This document shows positions 19,794 through 30,961 of a stretch of DNA of 64,000 bases, in pieces (the stretch's first letter is position 1; every line of letters starts with the position of its first letter). The stretch lies in assembly GCF_963678635.1 (NCBI RefSeq), contig NC_087062.1, forward strand, positions 48,035,283-48,099,282, read 5' to 3'. The translations under genes were made by a program, and so were the position numbers. Under the pieces are notes generated by a model. That model was not told where the DNA came from and searched no databases. It saw nothing but the letters and a program-made list of their open reading frames with translations. The DNA is from Symsagittifera roscoffensis. Its lineage: Eukaryota; Xenacoelomorpha; Acoela; Convolutidae.

Positions 19794-20193
19794 CTAGAGA
19801 CACCAAAACTGACTCAAAATACCGTGGACTTGGATGGGAGTGTCGACCAATGTTTATCACAATGTTTGGAGAGTGGAAACTTAACCAATCAGTAAATTTG
19901 TCAATTAGTTTTCACCAACCATGCCTCGCGGGCTCATCACTGAATTTATTTAATAAGTTTATCACTAAAATTAGGCTAAACGAAAATTAAAAAACATATT
20001 TTAAAAACTTGTTATTCGCAACCCTGTAATTGGGAGCTCTCAGAGTACTCTCAAGCATTAAGAATCTTGTCTCCAAATGTGACGGCTCAAATCTTTGTAG
20101 TTTTCGAGATATGACGTTTTTTGTAATTTTTCAGAAAACTTGGACGAAATCTTTTATTGAAAAACAACGTTGATCAATGTTGAATTAGGATTA
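19794..20193. other. LINE-A 5' flank and first copy of the 110-bp repeat
   Basis: No gene seen. 19794-20017 is the leader side of LINE-A. From 20018 a copy of the diverged CCCTGTAATTGGG repeat follows, then the AT-rich end of the PLE fragment. Confidence 0.55.
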
Positions 20194-20219
20194 CTTTCGA
20201 GCTATCGCTCATCATCAGC
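20194..20219 (-). ncRNA. Hammerhead-ribozyme-like core in the PLE fragment (minus strand)
   Basis: The minus strand reads CTGATGA, then T plus a GAGC-GATA-GCTC hairpin, then GAAAG. This matches the two conserved halves of the hammerhead core around stem II, found in Penelope-like elements. A complete ribozyme with stem I and cleavage site was not demonstrated. Copies at 40.6, 57.8 and 60.8 kb read CTGATTA and are mutated. Confidence 0.45.
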
Positions 20220-20444
20220 ATCTTCAAACAAAAAAAATATTGAGCTTGAAAAAAGTAACAAATTCAGTCAAATTAAGAGAAGAAAAAAAAACAAAAAAAA
20301 AACACAAAAATCTATTCTGAGGCGGAAAGTATCCACACATACAGAACCAGTTACATCATAGCTTGACGGTGAGGTGGAGCCTGCGATACTCTTCCTTGGT
20401 ATTCAGAGAAGATTTGAGTTTTTCAATATAGAGAGCTTCCAGGG

Positions 20445-20541
20445 TCTCCAGCTTTATGATGATGATGCTTTATCCTGATGATGCACAAAATGTGCGAAAA
20501 CGTTGAATTAAGATTTTAAATTTCTTGTATCTCCAGCTTTA
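20445..20541 (+). mobile_element. 73-bp insertion flanked by a 12-bp direct repeat
   Basis: TCTCCAGCTTTA occurs at 20445-20456 and 20530-20541. The duplication and the 73 bp between interrupt the endonuclease frame precisely, which is the signature of a short retroelement insertion with target-site duplication. The insert holds a plus-strand hammerhead-like core. Confidence 0.7.
20473..20499 (+). ncRNA. Hammerhead-ribozyme-like core in the 73-bp insertion
   Basis: CCTGATGA is followed by a GCACA-AAA-TGTGC hairpin and then GAAAACGTTG. This is close to the hammerhead pattern at Penelope-like element termini. It lies opposite to the endonuclease frame, consistent with a separate terminal fragment inserted in reverse. 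Confidence 0.5.
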
Positions 20542-21200
20542 CCTTGTCACTACTTCGGTCAAGGATGGACGCTTCGTAAGCCTGCATCCCGCAACAATCC
20601 TGAAAATGTCTGGCAACTGGAGCGGAAGACATCAAATGCTCAGAAAGTTGTGTTTTGAAGTGTCCAGCCGTCTGGCCGACATAGCGGGCTTGACAACCCG
20701 AACACTCAACTTGACAAACAACACGACTCTTCTCAAAGTTTCAAATTCTCAACCTTGTAGGTGGGTGAGGGCTATCAGAGTACTCACAGGGGTTGCCAAC
20801 CTTGCCTCCAATTATGACTGCTCAAATCCTTGTAGTTTCCGAGATATGACGTTTTTGGTGTTTTTTTTTCAAATAAACTTGAAGTAAATTTTTTTCAAAA
20901 TTTCAATAAACCTGAATTATTATTTTTCTTCAAAAATTGATTTTCTCTACCCTGTAGTTGGGTGCAGTCAGGGTAATCTGAGGGATTGCGAATATTCTTG
21001 CCTCCAAATATGACTACTCGAATATTTGCAGTTTTCGATTTAGGATGTTTTTGGGATTTGACAGAAAATTGGAGTTAGAAAAAAGTTTATAAAATTTGAA
21101 ATTACCACAACCCTGTAATTGGGTGCCGTCAGAGCGCACTAAAAACCTGCAGATCTGCTTCCAATGTATGTGGTTTTTTTCATGAAATGTCAAAAATTCG

Positions 21201-21389
21201 AAGCACCGGAGGTTCGTTGCACGCTAGTACATACTAAGTCGTAAGCGTTGGTTAACAGAAAATTTGAAAAAATTTGACGCCTTTCTCCTTTATATAAACT
21301 ACCGATATTTTAGAATAGTGATGATACATTTTGCAACTGTAGTCAGTCGTCCAATTCGACTGTTTTATTCCAGAAGTTATGTCTATTCC
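21201..21389. other. Spacer between repeats and LINE-A reverse transcriptase
   Basis: No gene or recognised signal. The sequence is shared by all units and the 3-kb monomers. It holds a TATATAAA at about 21291. Confidence 0.5.
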
Positions 21390-21819
21390 TCCTATGAACC
21401 CAGACGACAAAGGCACTTGGCAACAAAACTACGCAAGATCTCACCAACTGCTATGGGTCTTATGCCACCATCTTTTTTCTTCGGCGCAAGAAGACTGGCT
21501 CCGCATAAGTAGGGAGCAATGGAGGTAGGAGTCTCACCACGAGCAAGAAGATTGACAACGTCGAGAACGGCAGAGATGGCCTGATCGCCGTAAGCGGATC
21601 AAGGGCAAAGAAAAGCATTAGACAAGTGTGTGGCATAAAATTTGGAGATACCTGCTGCAGAGTCTTTTGGAAAACTCTTAACACAATTGATCAGTGTTTC
21701 TCGGGAAATGCTGTACGGGATAGGATCTAGAGGAGACTCGGGAGACAGCACGGCAGTGACTGCAAGAGGATGTTTTTCTTGCAGGACCGATAAAGCCGCG
21801 TCATCAAAGCACAAACTCT
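21390..21819 (-). pseudogene. LINE-A reverse transcriptase fingers fragment (unit 1)
   Basis: The minus-strand frames contain KSFPKDSAAGISKFYATHLS, then after a stop LCGASLLAP and GGIRPIAVGEILR. These are the N-terminal reverse-transcriptase blocks of non-LTR elements; the palm is missing. At the high-coordinate end LINE-A breaks off after AAACTCT (plus-strand reading), the tandem-unit junction. Confidence 0.78.
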
Positions 21820-22560
21820 TGAAAAATGTCTGTCAAAAAACTTTTGAGCTTCCTCGAGTTACTTTACAAGAAAAAGGAAAAAAATTCCATTTGATTTTCT
21901 TATTGATGAAATAGATGTTGACTCTTACTTTTTTCATAATTTTTTGGACGTTTTTTTGTACAAAATAGATTAATCCAACTAAGTACAGGTCTCTTCAGAG
22001 AAACTTACACAATCAAAGAGTTTACTTTTGATCCACATATTGCGTATCAAAGTTTCGGCTGAATTAAACCTCACAAGGAAAAAAATTTTCTCGAAATCTT
22101 GAATTTAATCACAAAATCGTACGATAATATATCAAAGACTTTTTTTATTCCCTATCCAATACCCAAATTTGTAAAAAACTTCCCAGCAAAGTTCTTTATC
22201 TCTTCATTTCTTTAAAGATTTTCAAAGTTCAAAATCTTGCTTGATTCGGTTTGGAATAAGATTTGCAGAGATTTGCTTTGAAAAATTCATCAACTTTGAG
22301 TTATTCTCCCAAATTTACATAAAAATTAAAGAACTTGATTATCTACTCAAAAATCAGCTATTTTCCATTGATTACATACAAAAAATTCAACTAATTTGAT
22401 GAAAAAAATTGCAGAGATGTTGCTTTTATTAATTTTCTTTCTTTTTGTTACTTATATTTCTTAGTTTTACATCAAACAACTTTTGTTCCTTTAATTTTGC
22501 CATTGCGTTTGTGTATATTCTTACTTTTTTGGAAGGTATAAGTTCTTAAAAGCGTCTTCT
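21820..22560. other. AT-rich noncoding leader of P2
   Basis: Counterpart of P1 6250-6998. The 127-codon frame of P1 is disrupted here by indels, supporting the view that it is not a gene. Confidence 0.55.
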
Positions 22561-22736
22561 GATTGGATAAGACAACTAGAACAAAAATGAACATTTTTGT
22601 GATTGGAAACGACAATACCCAAAATGGAACTTTGTTTCCGATTGGACACGACTTTTATCAAAGAACGCCATAAAAAGAAGCTGAAATCTGATTGGACACG
22701 ACTACAACCCAAATAACGAAAATCAATTCTGATTGG
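22561..22736 (+). promoter_or_regulatory. GATTGG box cluster (P2)
   Basis: Boxes at 22561, 22601, 22640, 22690 and 22731, with the same spacing as P1. Confidence 0.6.
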
Positions 22737-22954
22737 TCAAACCCACACATTCGAGTTGAAGGTACCCCTAACTCTTAACCAAAAATCATTTTATTTTCAA
22801 CTTAACTACCGTCAACTACCTCCTCTCTCAGCTCTAAATACCTTAATTTCAACTTACTTCCGTCAGCTATCCCTCTCTCAGCTTTTTCTTGTTTTTACTA
22901 TTTTTTACTAATTTATTGCTCAAAATAATCTTCTCAGTGCATAACAGCAATTTA

Positions 22955-23419
22955 ATGTACTCTGTAGATTTTTCGCCTGATCTAGTACAAATTCAAGTGC
23001 GAGAAACAGTCTCTGGAGTTTTTCTGGCACGAAAGGATATCCCAATCCAAGTTTGGCACATGGTGGAAGTGATGCGAAGGTATTTCAACGAACAGCATAT
23101 GATGCAAGTTCCCATCACAGAGAACCAACTTGGAACAATGCAAATGATGGAGGAAGTTTCTGATCATGTGGGAATGAACTACCCCGAGATTCCTGACTCA
23201 AGATTTGTAGCTCAACCAGTCGAGGTTTTCCTCTTTCCGTGGGAGGCAGCAGGATCAGCCGAAAACCCCATCACTATAGATGAAGATGAGGGTTTCTCAG
23301 AAACAATGACGCCTCAAAACACTCCTCCACAACAACCACCAGCAATGGAACCTCGTCTAGCTCTGCGTTCTATAGAAAACCTTGAGAACTCTTCTGCTGG
23401 TCGACAGCTCTTTGATTAA
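22955..23419 (+). CDS. Unknown 154-aa acidic/proline-rich protein (P2)
   Basis: Intact from the ATG at 22955. It differs from the P1 protein by Glu for Gln in the tail (ENLENSS). The upstream TTCTCAG acceptor-like site is retained. Confidence 0.65.
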   Translation: MYSVDFSPDLVQIQVRETVSGVFLARKDIPIQVWHMVEVMRRYFNEQHMMQVPITENQLGTMQMMEEVSDHVGMNYPEIPDSRFVAQPVEVFLFPWEAAGSAENPITIDEDEGFSETMTPQNTPPQQPPAMEPRLALRSIENLENSSAGRQLFD

Positions 23420-23692
23420 ATGTTTTTGTAAATAAATGTTGTTTGGTATTTTTTTTATTTTCTTGTAATTAATTAATTTCTTCAATTTCGTTTTAATCAT
23501 GAGAATAGATGAGAGGTTCAGGGTAAACCATTGAAAAACAAGTAAAACCTAATTTAGTGCTCCGAACTCGCACATATGTTAAAAAACTCGAATAATTTTA
23601 GCACAAAAACTCGGAAAAACACTAGAAAAATTGAAAAATTGTACACAAGTTAAAAATTACCTACTGGTTTTTGCATCTTGTCAAAAAAACTC

Positions 23693-24170
23693 AACTACTT
23701 TTCGCACTTTGTAGAAAAAATTGAAACACTTTTCGCATTTTGTCGAAAAAATGAAACACTTTTCGCATTTGTAGGAAAAAAGTGAAACAGTTCTCGCATC
23801 ATGTTAAAAAAAGTTGAAACATTTTTCGCATTTTGTCGAAAAAAGAGAAACGATTTTCGCATCTTGTCAAAACAAAATGAAACTCTTTTCACATTTCATC
23901 GAAAAAAGTAAAACATTTTTTGCTTTTTATCGAAAAAAGTAAAACACTTTTTGCATTTTGTCGAAAAAAGTGAAACACTTTTCATATTTGTAGGAAAAAA
24001 ATAAAACACTTCTCGCATCTTGTTAAAAAAAGTGAAACACTTTTTGCGCCTTGTCAAACAAATTGAAACACTTTTCGCATTTTGTCAAAAAAAATTGATA
24101 CACTTTTCGCATTTTGTCAAAAAAATTGAAACATTTCTTACAATTTTCTTAAAAAATTGAAACGTTTTTA
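23693..24170. repeat. 31-bp minisatellite (P2)
   Basis: About 16 units. One unit present in P1 (P1 about 8260-8293) is missing, as expected for slippage or unequal exchange. Confidence 0.9.
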
Positions 24171-24310
24171 GCAACTTCATGAAAATCAAAAGAAATATTA
24201 CATCTTTCTTGCATGTTTGAAAAAATTTTTGCAGAATTTTTGACAACGGTGAGTTTTTTTGTCAGTTTTTTGGCATTTTCGTAAACATATGAGAGAAAAT
24301 AGATGGATTA

Positions 24311-24910
24311 TCAAAAGATTTTTATTGAAAAATTCACATGATCACTATTTACAAATCGATAACCATCAATAAAACAGTCAACTATTTTTAACAAATCATG
24401 TTCATATTTTGAGTTTGGTACTTTACGAACTCTTTCTAGAAAAGCTGAACCAATAGTTTGTGTGGAAGCTAGTTTCTGGTTAGAACATAAATAGTGACGT
24501 TTGAATTTTTTGCGTAATCGTCTTTTCTTTGGAACACTTGGCATTTTTTCTGCTCCTTTCCATTTCAAGTTGTGATGAACAGCGGGGTCAAGTTGATTGA
24601 AAACTTCGCCAGTTGATGAAATAACATTCAAATAAAATCTGTATTTGTACAGAGTGTAAAGGCAATCGATAATTTGGTATGTGAAATGAAAATTACCCAA
24701 TCGTTGTAAAGTTTTATCGAAAGATGAACCAGTCAGAAGTATGTGGAACTTACAATTTTCCAAAGAACAGTAAGATTTGTGGGTAGAGACACAAAAATAA
24801 TTGGTTACTATATATTTTTCGTACAAATCACTGGAAACGGAAATAAATAGCGATTTTTGACAATAATCTGAATAAAAGCTGGGAAAAGCTTGACACATAG
24901 CTGCAGCCAT
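24311..24910 (-). CDS. Unknown 199-aa basic Cys/His protein (P2)
   Basis: The protein is identical to that of P1 at 8778-9377, from the same ATG after TTCCAG. Confidence 0.62.
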   Translation of the reverse strand: MAAAMCQAFPSFYSDYCQKSLFISVSSDLYEKYIVTNYFCVSTHKSYCSLENCKFHILLTGSSFDKTLQRLGNFHFTYQIIDCLYTLYKYRFYLNVISSTGEVFNQLDPAVHHNLKWKGAEKMPSVPKKRRLRKKFKRHYLCSNQKLASTQTIGSAFLERVRKVPNSKYEHDLLKIVDCFIDGYRFVNSDHVNFSIKIF

Positions 24911-25024
24911 CTGGAACAATGATTTTTGCTGAGAATTGTGGATTTATATAGGAGCACTAACACCTACACAATTCCATATTTGGAAGTTTCACTCAAAAAT
25001 CCAATTATAGTTCTTTTTTCTTTT

Positions 25025-25663
25025 ATGGTTAAGTGAATGACTCATATTGTTTACTTCCAATTTCATTTAATCTCAAAATCATTTCTCCCACTTCTCTTCA
25101 TCTGATCAGTTTATTCTTCAAAAATATACTCAAGAAAAGTCACTAGTCCCAACTCTATTGAATTCTCAAAAAATCAAACAAAAATTGGGAGATTTGCTTG
25201 GTCTCAAAAATCTTACAAAGGGAAAATTTATTTCGAACCCTGCTTTCAACTATTCAAGAAAAATGAGTTGGGACAACTCGAAAAAAGACAGCAAGTCTAT
25301 CTTGGTGAAAAAGAAGGAGAAGCAATCTCGGCAATTAGAATTACAGTTATTCTCGATGCTGAAAACCTTGGACTCGTTCCTATATTGGAACTCACTTCTG
25401 AAAAGAATTCAACTATGGATCAGGAGCTTGCCAACTGCAACAAAGTGTATGACATAGCAACCTACAATAGAAGACAAGTTTGTGTCACGATCAAGAAGTG
25501 CAATATTAACAAACCTACCTACATTCAGATTCGACTGTTCACCGCAAAAGAGATTGAAGCAATGAAACAATTTGCCTATGCCAACTATACTTTGAACGAC
25601 TTCAAAAAACTGTCCCAAATTTTGGGAGGCTTTATGTTTGTTGAGAACTGTAATGTACAATAA
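25025..25663 (+). pseudogene. Unknown intron-containing gene (P2)
   Basis: ATG 25025 followed by GTTAAG; the acceptor CAG ends at 25109, giving the same 82-bp intron. The missing A near 25187 shifts the early frame as in P1. The C-terminal part (25268-25663) is complete, ending GGFMFVENCNVQ. Confidence 0.5.
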
Positions 25664-26500
25664 ATTGTGTTTTTTATGTTTTTGTCTTGTAATTTAATTA
25701 TTTATCCTCAAAATCATTTTTCATTTAGTATTGGTGTTAACAGTATGAGTTGGAATAATAGTTTTTCAATAAATTTAATCTTAAAACTTCACAATAAATT
25801 GGGACTTTTTCATTTGTTCTAGAAGAAAAGTCCCAAAAAATTTCACTAACAATTATAGAATCCCAAAATTTACCAAACTTGCAGAATTTGGACGTAGACT
25901 CACAAATATCTCATTTTGAGTGAACTCTGCATAATGGTAGAAGGAAATTTCACATAGGATAAAGATCTGATACCAAAAAAATAGATCTTGTAGAATATCG
26001 TAGAAATGGAAATCAATGGAAAAATAATTAACTACAAAGAGAAGAATACGATAAATTACCCGATATGCTTCTTTCATTACTAGGTTATGTAGAAACCTTC
26101 AAAAATTCTTGCATCATTATTGATGAATGCACTGTAGAAAATGAACGTACAGAAATTGAATGAAATTCTAAGAAATTTTGAGATTTTTAAGCAAGATTTC
26201 TCATCAAATACATAAAGAAAAAATTTATTTCTTTGTAACTGTATTGTTTTGGACCAGGACATAAATTTAAAAGAAATGGACCAAAAATTTCCTTTTGGAG
26301 GACTAATTGGATACGGAAAGTCCTGTATGGATTATATTTTTTTGCAAAGTCCAAAATTTTTAGACTACATGCAATTCTACATGACTCTGCTGGATCTGTG
26401 AAATCTACTTCGACAAAAGGACCTGGGTATTTTTATCTCGCATCTAGTCTCCCCAGTTCATGTTTTCTTGGTCACGTGACTGGAATATTTTTCTGTTTAT
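25664..26500. other. Intergenic region with inverted-repeat hairpin (P2)
   Basis: TTGGGACTTTT (about 25799) and AAAAGTCCCAA (about 25826) form the same hairpin as in P1. No gene recognised. Confidence 0.5.
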
Positions 26501-26940
26501 ATGTTAAAATATTTGCAATATAGTGAAAACAATTTAGTGAAAGAGTTAGGAGTTTATAAGGATGGACAAACTGTAGGATATTCCTTTCTTCCTCCCAAAA
26601 AATTCGAACCAACATCCCAAATTTTTTGGTGTACACAGCATCTTCATGGAATCAACTGGAGCTGTGGTTACGAAAAATATACTGAGCTTGAAAAAACATT
26701 CAACGATCTAGAAGCCACAGAAACGGAATTTTTTGCAAAAGGTTATGAAAAATGTAAAATTCTGTCAGAATTTTCGCAAACAAAGATTATTAATTTGGAT
26801 GACTACGCTTGCCCTAAAGTTCAGTTTTTGATATTCAAAGATGAAGAATATGATTGAAGGTGTAGCAACTACCCATTTCGTCAAGCAAAAACTCTTCACT
26901 GAGCAGAAAGAAAAGCATTTGCATACGGAACATGGACTCG
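26501..26940 (+). pseudogene. Exonuclease-like conserved protein (P2)
   Basis: Open to 26857 (ends QFLIFKDEEYD), retaining the 5 nt lost from P1. A TGA then a second stop interrupt the Cys/His tail to about 26940. Confidence 0.5.
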
Positions 26941-27040
26941 ATGTTTTTTTAACTAATTGTAAATTATATTAATCTTAATCTATTACCAATTTCAATATTT
27001 AATTAAATTTCATTGTCAACTTTTTCTTTTTTGAGTTGAG

Positions 27041-27315
27041 ATGGTCGATCAATGTGACAAGCCTGTAAATTTAGGAAAAATTTTGTTTTTGATGAAGAAA
27101 ATCATGAACAAAAATCATGGAAATTGTTTGGACGTACATGTAATAGGTCTCTTTTAGTTTTTTTGTGCCAATTTTTTGTTATAGTTTTGATGCTAGTATG
27201 TGCAATCGTTCGAATTATGTTATCCACAACACGTGAAAAAACACTAATTTGGGTAGCTATCTTATCAAGTACAGTCGTTTATATTCTAGCCTCTCCAAAG
27301 CTATGGATAAAATAA
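27041..27315 (+). pseudogene. Small membrane protein, frameshifted (P2)
   Basis: Shares with P1 the 2-nt insertion after the first dozen codons. Both hydrophobic segments remain in the downstream frame (27124-27315). Confidence 0.6.
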
Positions 27316-27328
27316 TATCTACCAAAGA

Positions 27329-28172
27329 ATGAGTTTTTATTTCCCTAGTTGGACCCAGTGGATCTGGAAAAACTCATCCTAATTTTGATTCATCAAAAAT
27401 GGGTACTTTTCAACCAGCATTCGACAAACTTTTTTGTTTTTATCAACATTATCAACCTCTTTATAGTCAAATGCAAAGAAAAAACCTTAAATTTATCCAA
27501 GGAGTAGAGTTTGACTTGATTGAAAATCTCCCCAATAATAGAATTAAGTATTTGCTTATATTTGATGATTCTTGTGAAGAAATTTCAAACTCCAAACAAT
27601 TTGTAAAAATTGATACTGCTGGGAGACACAGGGGGCTGAATACAATATACATCAAACACAATTTATTTCATCAAAGCAAGATAGGAAGAGATTTAGAGTT
27701 ACAAAACACACACATAGTCTTGTTCAAGTCGCCGAGGGATGTTTTACAAATCAATACATTAAGTCAACAACTAGGTCTAGGATCTCAATTGAAAGAGTGG
27801 TATCAAGATGCATTATCCGTTCCTTATGGCCATTTACTTATTGATTTAACCCCAAAAACAGTTGATTCACTTAGGTATTGCCCTAATAGTGGCTCAGTTC
27901 CAACAAAATTTTTCTTACCAGCTGGAATAGAGACAAAGTTTTTGGACAATGAGTACACAATACGTCTCTATTCTCCCAATATTTCAAAAACTTTCCCTAA
28001 GTCTTCGAAAACAAGTCATTTTCAATCGCCCAGTAGATTTCATTCAGTTTCTGAGCGAGTGTTTAGTAAACCTATTAGAAGAAGAGCTTCGAGATCTTCG
28101 GAAAGAAATTTCAAAACTAACACAAAAAAGAACTCCTCTACACAAAAGAAGAATTATTTTAAGTTCAACTAA
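27329..28172 (+). pseudogene. Packaging ATPase, best-preserved copy (P2)
   Basis: From just after the ATG at 27329 the P-loop frame is open to 28172. It includes Walker A, Walker B and a C-terminal Arg/Ser/Lys-rich tail (KPIRRRASRSSERNFK). It lacks the 9-nt insertion of P1. The start codon is still out of frame with the P-loop. Because the tail overlaps the 90-aa gene, it may be a readthrough extension rather than original protein. Confidence 0.82.
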
Positions 28173-28221
28173 AGGGTTACAAATGATATCTATCATCAGC
28201 CTTTTGTCATTAAACGATTGA
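27949..28221 (+). CDS. 90-aa conserved Polinton protein overlapping the ATPase (P2)
   Basis: Open from ATG 27949, with two conservative changes from P1 (Lys for Glu in EISK, Met for Leu near the end). Confidence 0.55.
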   Translation: MSTQYVSILPIFQKLSLSLRKQVIFNRPVDFIQFLSECLVNLLEEELRDLRKEISKLTQKRTPLHKRRIILSSTKGLQMISIISLLSLND

Positions 28222-28227
28222 GATAGT

Positions 28228-28575
28228 GTGAAACAGTTTGTTTCAATTCTGTACTCAGTTTATCAATCACAAAGTATTTTTCCAAGAAAACAAAAATTGG
28301 AACAAAAAGAAGAAAAAGAGGAGATTGTACCAAAAATTTTTGATTCTGTTTACAGTGCTGTAAATGCGAGGTTGAAAACGAGCAACAATAAGCATATTAT
28401 TGATTTAATTTTGAATTCTCCTAGAATTAAACTCAGCCAGTCAGACAAAATTATATTAGATAATCGAGATACAAAAGAATCTATTGTAGACTTTGTGTGT
28501 GCTCTAAAGCAAAAAAATAGCAAATTTCCAGATATTTACTTTACTACTTTGGAAGCAACTCAACTTCCTTCTTAA
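28228..28575 (+). pseudogene. Conserved Polinton hypothetical upstream of integrase (P2)
   Basis: Open frame without ATG, as in P1; two or three residue differences (ILYSVY, SQSDKII). Confidence 0.5.
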
Positions 28576-28794
28576 ATTGCAAAGAAAAAACCTTAAATTT
28601 ATCCAAGGCGTAGATTTATCCAAGGAATACGAGACTACATATTCCATTGAGATAGTGATCGAGAAGTTGTCTTTTTGTTTTTACATCTGGAAATTCTTTT
28701 GTGCATGGACTTTTTCCTTTTTAAAATAAGTTTGCAATTGAATTTTTACAAAAAATTTTTTGTCCGCGAGGTTCAGATAGTGGTGATATTGAAA

Positions 28795-29736
28795 ATGGAA
28801 GTGCAGAGTTTTCTGAGTTATCTTCATTTTGGATCAATTTCAACAAGAATACCAAAGCAAAAGATACAGGAACTTGGATCCCTTTCAAAATCTGAAAAAG
28901 TAAGACTAAACAGATTGTATTCTAGGGGCAGAGCTGCGTACGGTTCTATTCAAAACTTGAGTAAAGCGAGTGGTTTATCAAAAAAGAAAGTAGAGCGTTT
29001 TCACAAACCAAGACATCGTATACAAAATTTGGTTCACCAATCAGGTCTTTCCGAAGAATTCAAGCGTTTTCTAAATATATCAATGAAATCTGGTGTATGG
29101 ACTTGGCTTTTGTAGACAAGTTAGCTAGTCAAAACAATGAAGTCAAGTATTTATTAGGTGCTGTAGAAATTTTTTTGAGATTTGTCAGAGTTGAAACAAA
29201 GAAAACAAAGACACTTTACAAGCTTTGAGAAAACTGATTTCTCGAAAAAACACTCCTGAAAAATTTTAGGAACAGAATATGGGGGAACTTTTAAAAAAAT
29301 TTGCAAGGAGAGAGAGATTGAAGTTTACTCAACAATGAGTGAAACAAAAGCTGCATTTGCAGAGAGAGCAATTCAGTCTTTAAAACATATAATATATCGT
29401 TACATTGAAGATCATAGTAAAAAGTTTGTTCACAAATTGCAGCAATTTGTTTCTACATTGAACTGCCCAGAGATGTGAAAAACAGTGATTTTCTATCAAT
29501 GTTGTATAACAAATCATTCAAGAAATATACTAAACCAAAATTCAAAATTGGTGATAGAGTTAGAATTTCGAAAAAGGATATTTCGTTCCGAAAAGGATAC
29601 AAGCCACAGTTTACAGATGAAATTTTTGAAATTTCGGCAATATCTACAAAACACCTCCTACATACATCATCAAAGATCTCAAAAAAGAAAAAAATATTTT
29701 GGAAAATTTTATGAAAAAGAGCTGAGAAAATGTTAA
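28795..29736 (+). pseudogene. Integrase, inactive (P2)
   Basis: Carries the same missing second Asp and frameshifts as P1. It has a private 28-29-nt deletion at about 29467 between the catalytic core and the C-terminal domain. Confidence 0.87.
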
Positions 29737-29785
29737 GATTAGTGGTAAGTCATTTTTTAAATTGAGTTTCTATCGATCAGTTGTC

Positions 29786-30581
29786 ATGGATTCTTTTACT
29801 ATTAATCTAGTTTCTAATGCTTCTTTTAATTGTTATCCGAATAAATACCGGAACAAATACATCTAAAAGGAGAATGGGAGGTTGCTATTTCAGAAATATT
29901 GTACCCTTTTTTGTACCAAAAGTTACAGAGGGGAAGTTTACTTTCATAGATGGACGAGAAAGTCCTGAGGAAAAAAGAAAGATTCAACCGATGCATATTG
30001 AACCTGGATGGTATCCAAGTATTGTTGATAAAGTTGTAGCCTTGAATGACAAAGTTCGAAAATGTATAGGTGCACAAAAAAATGAATATAACGGAATTTA
30101 TGTATCAGTAGATAAGATTACACAAAAAATTGCCATTCATTTACCTGAGGATCAACCAGTGTTTATAATTCAAATTGCTGATATGAGTCACATTTTGGTT
30201 GTGATTTAGAACAAAATCAGATGTTATAATGAAAAGAAAAGAGCCACATTATCCTCAGTATTTTTACGACATTATGAGAATACATTCCCTAATGATTTAT
30301 AGTGATTTCATAGAATATAATAAAGTAAGCGATACAAAAACTACTTTACTGCGTTGTATTCCTTTCATTTACAAACAAAAAAAAATGGAGACATAATATC
30401 TACAGGACAGTACACAAATTTTTAATCCTTCACAAATCTACAATTTAAAAAATTATTGAAAAAACTCTTTCCACAGCTTAAAATACTACGGGATACTACG
30501 GTTGAAAAAATTCCTTTTGTGTTCGTAGGAATTACACGAGTTGTTCTCTTGTTTCGCAAGATTTCGGATAATCATTTTTGA
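29786..30581 (+). pseudogene. Minor capsid (penton-like) protein, decayed (P2)
   Basis: Colinear with the P1 gene and with the same breaks; one private change, Cys for Arg in VRKCIGA. Confidence 0.68.
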
Positions 30582-30597
30582 TTTATACTTCACACGA

Positions 30598-30960
30598 AAT
30601 GGTTGCTCAAAGTTCAGCTAATTTTCTTATTTTTCGCTGACATGCAAGACAGCGTGGAAGAGGTTTCGGTGCTCTTGCACAAACTCTTGGGAGAACTGCA
30701 ATTCCCTTTATTAAAAATTATATAGTCCCAGCTGCAAAAAGAATCGGAGCAGATTTATTTGAAATTGCTGCTCCAGAGATTGGAGAAGTTGTCAGTGGAC
30801 GAAAAAACTCAAAACATTTGCAAAAGATGTTGGAACGAAAACAGTTCAAGAACAGTTGAGAGGTGGAAAAAAGAAATCCAAGCGTAGAACATGAAGAGCC
30901 ATTTCTCGAAAAGTAGTTCAAAAATCATTCGCTCTTGCAAAGACATTTTTGACAAGATAA
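30598..30960 (+). pseudogene. Basic core protein (PX-like), frameshifted (P2)
   Basis: Same structure and frame change as P1. Confidence 0.62.
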
Positions 30961-30961
30961 A

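Larger units (their letters stand above)
20356..20745 (-). pseudogene. Penelope-like element GIY-YIG endonuclease fragment (unit 1)
   Basis: The minus-strand frame has CSGCQARYVGQTAGHF...EHL, the GIY-YIG nuclease pattern with a preceding CxxC as in Penelope-like retroelements. After the insertion described at 20445-20541 it ends in TLEALYIEKL and NTKEEYRRLHLTVKL, the usual tail of these proteins. The reverse transcriptase part is absent. Confidence 0.78.
20018..21200 (+). repeat. Four diverged ~110-bp repeats flanking the PLE fragment (unit 1)
   Basis: Copies start near 20018, 20749, 20946 and 21106. They share CCCTGTAGTTGGG, TCAGAGTA, GCGAA..CTTGCCTCCAAAT, GACTGCTCAAAT and TTTTCGAGATATGACGTTTT. 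Divergence is clear between copies of one unit, but each is conserved between units, so they predate the amplification. They may be a host satellite or retroelement end sequence. Confidence 0.7.
6250..21819. repeat. 15.5-kb chimeric tandem unit 1 (Polinton plus LINE-A/PLE)
   Basis: The unit begins inside the Polinton and ends inside the LINE-A reverse transcriptase. The same sequence restarts at 21820, where LINE-A sequence ending AAACTCT changes directly to the Polinton sequence TTGAAAAATGTCTGTC, homologous to P1 at about 6250. The anchor TTTGAGCTTCCTCGAG occurs at 6271, 21843 and 37360, giving periods of 15,572 and 15,517 bp. Confidence 0.92.

Noticed and set aside
18897-21819. Plus-strand frames over LINE-A and PLE (for example 19613-19990, 20525-20887)
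   Set aside because: The opposite strand carries recognisable retroelement domains; these are shadows.
23695-23892. Repetitive 65-aa minus-strand protein
   Set aside because: It is a translation of the minisatellite; the frame is not kept in P1 or P4.
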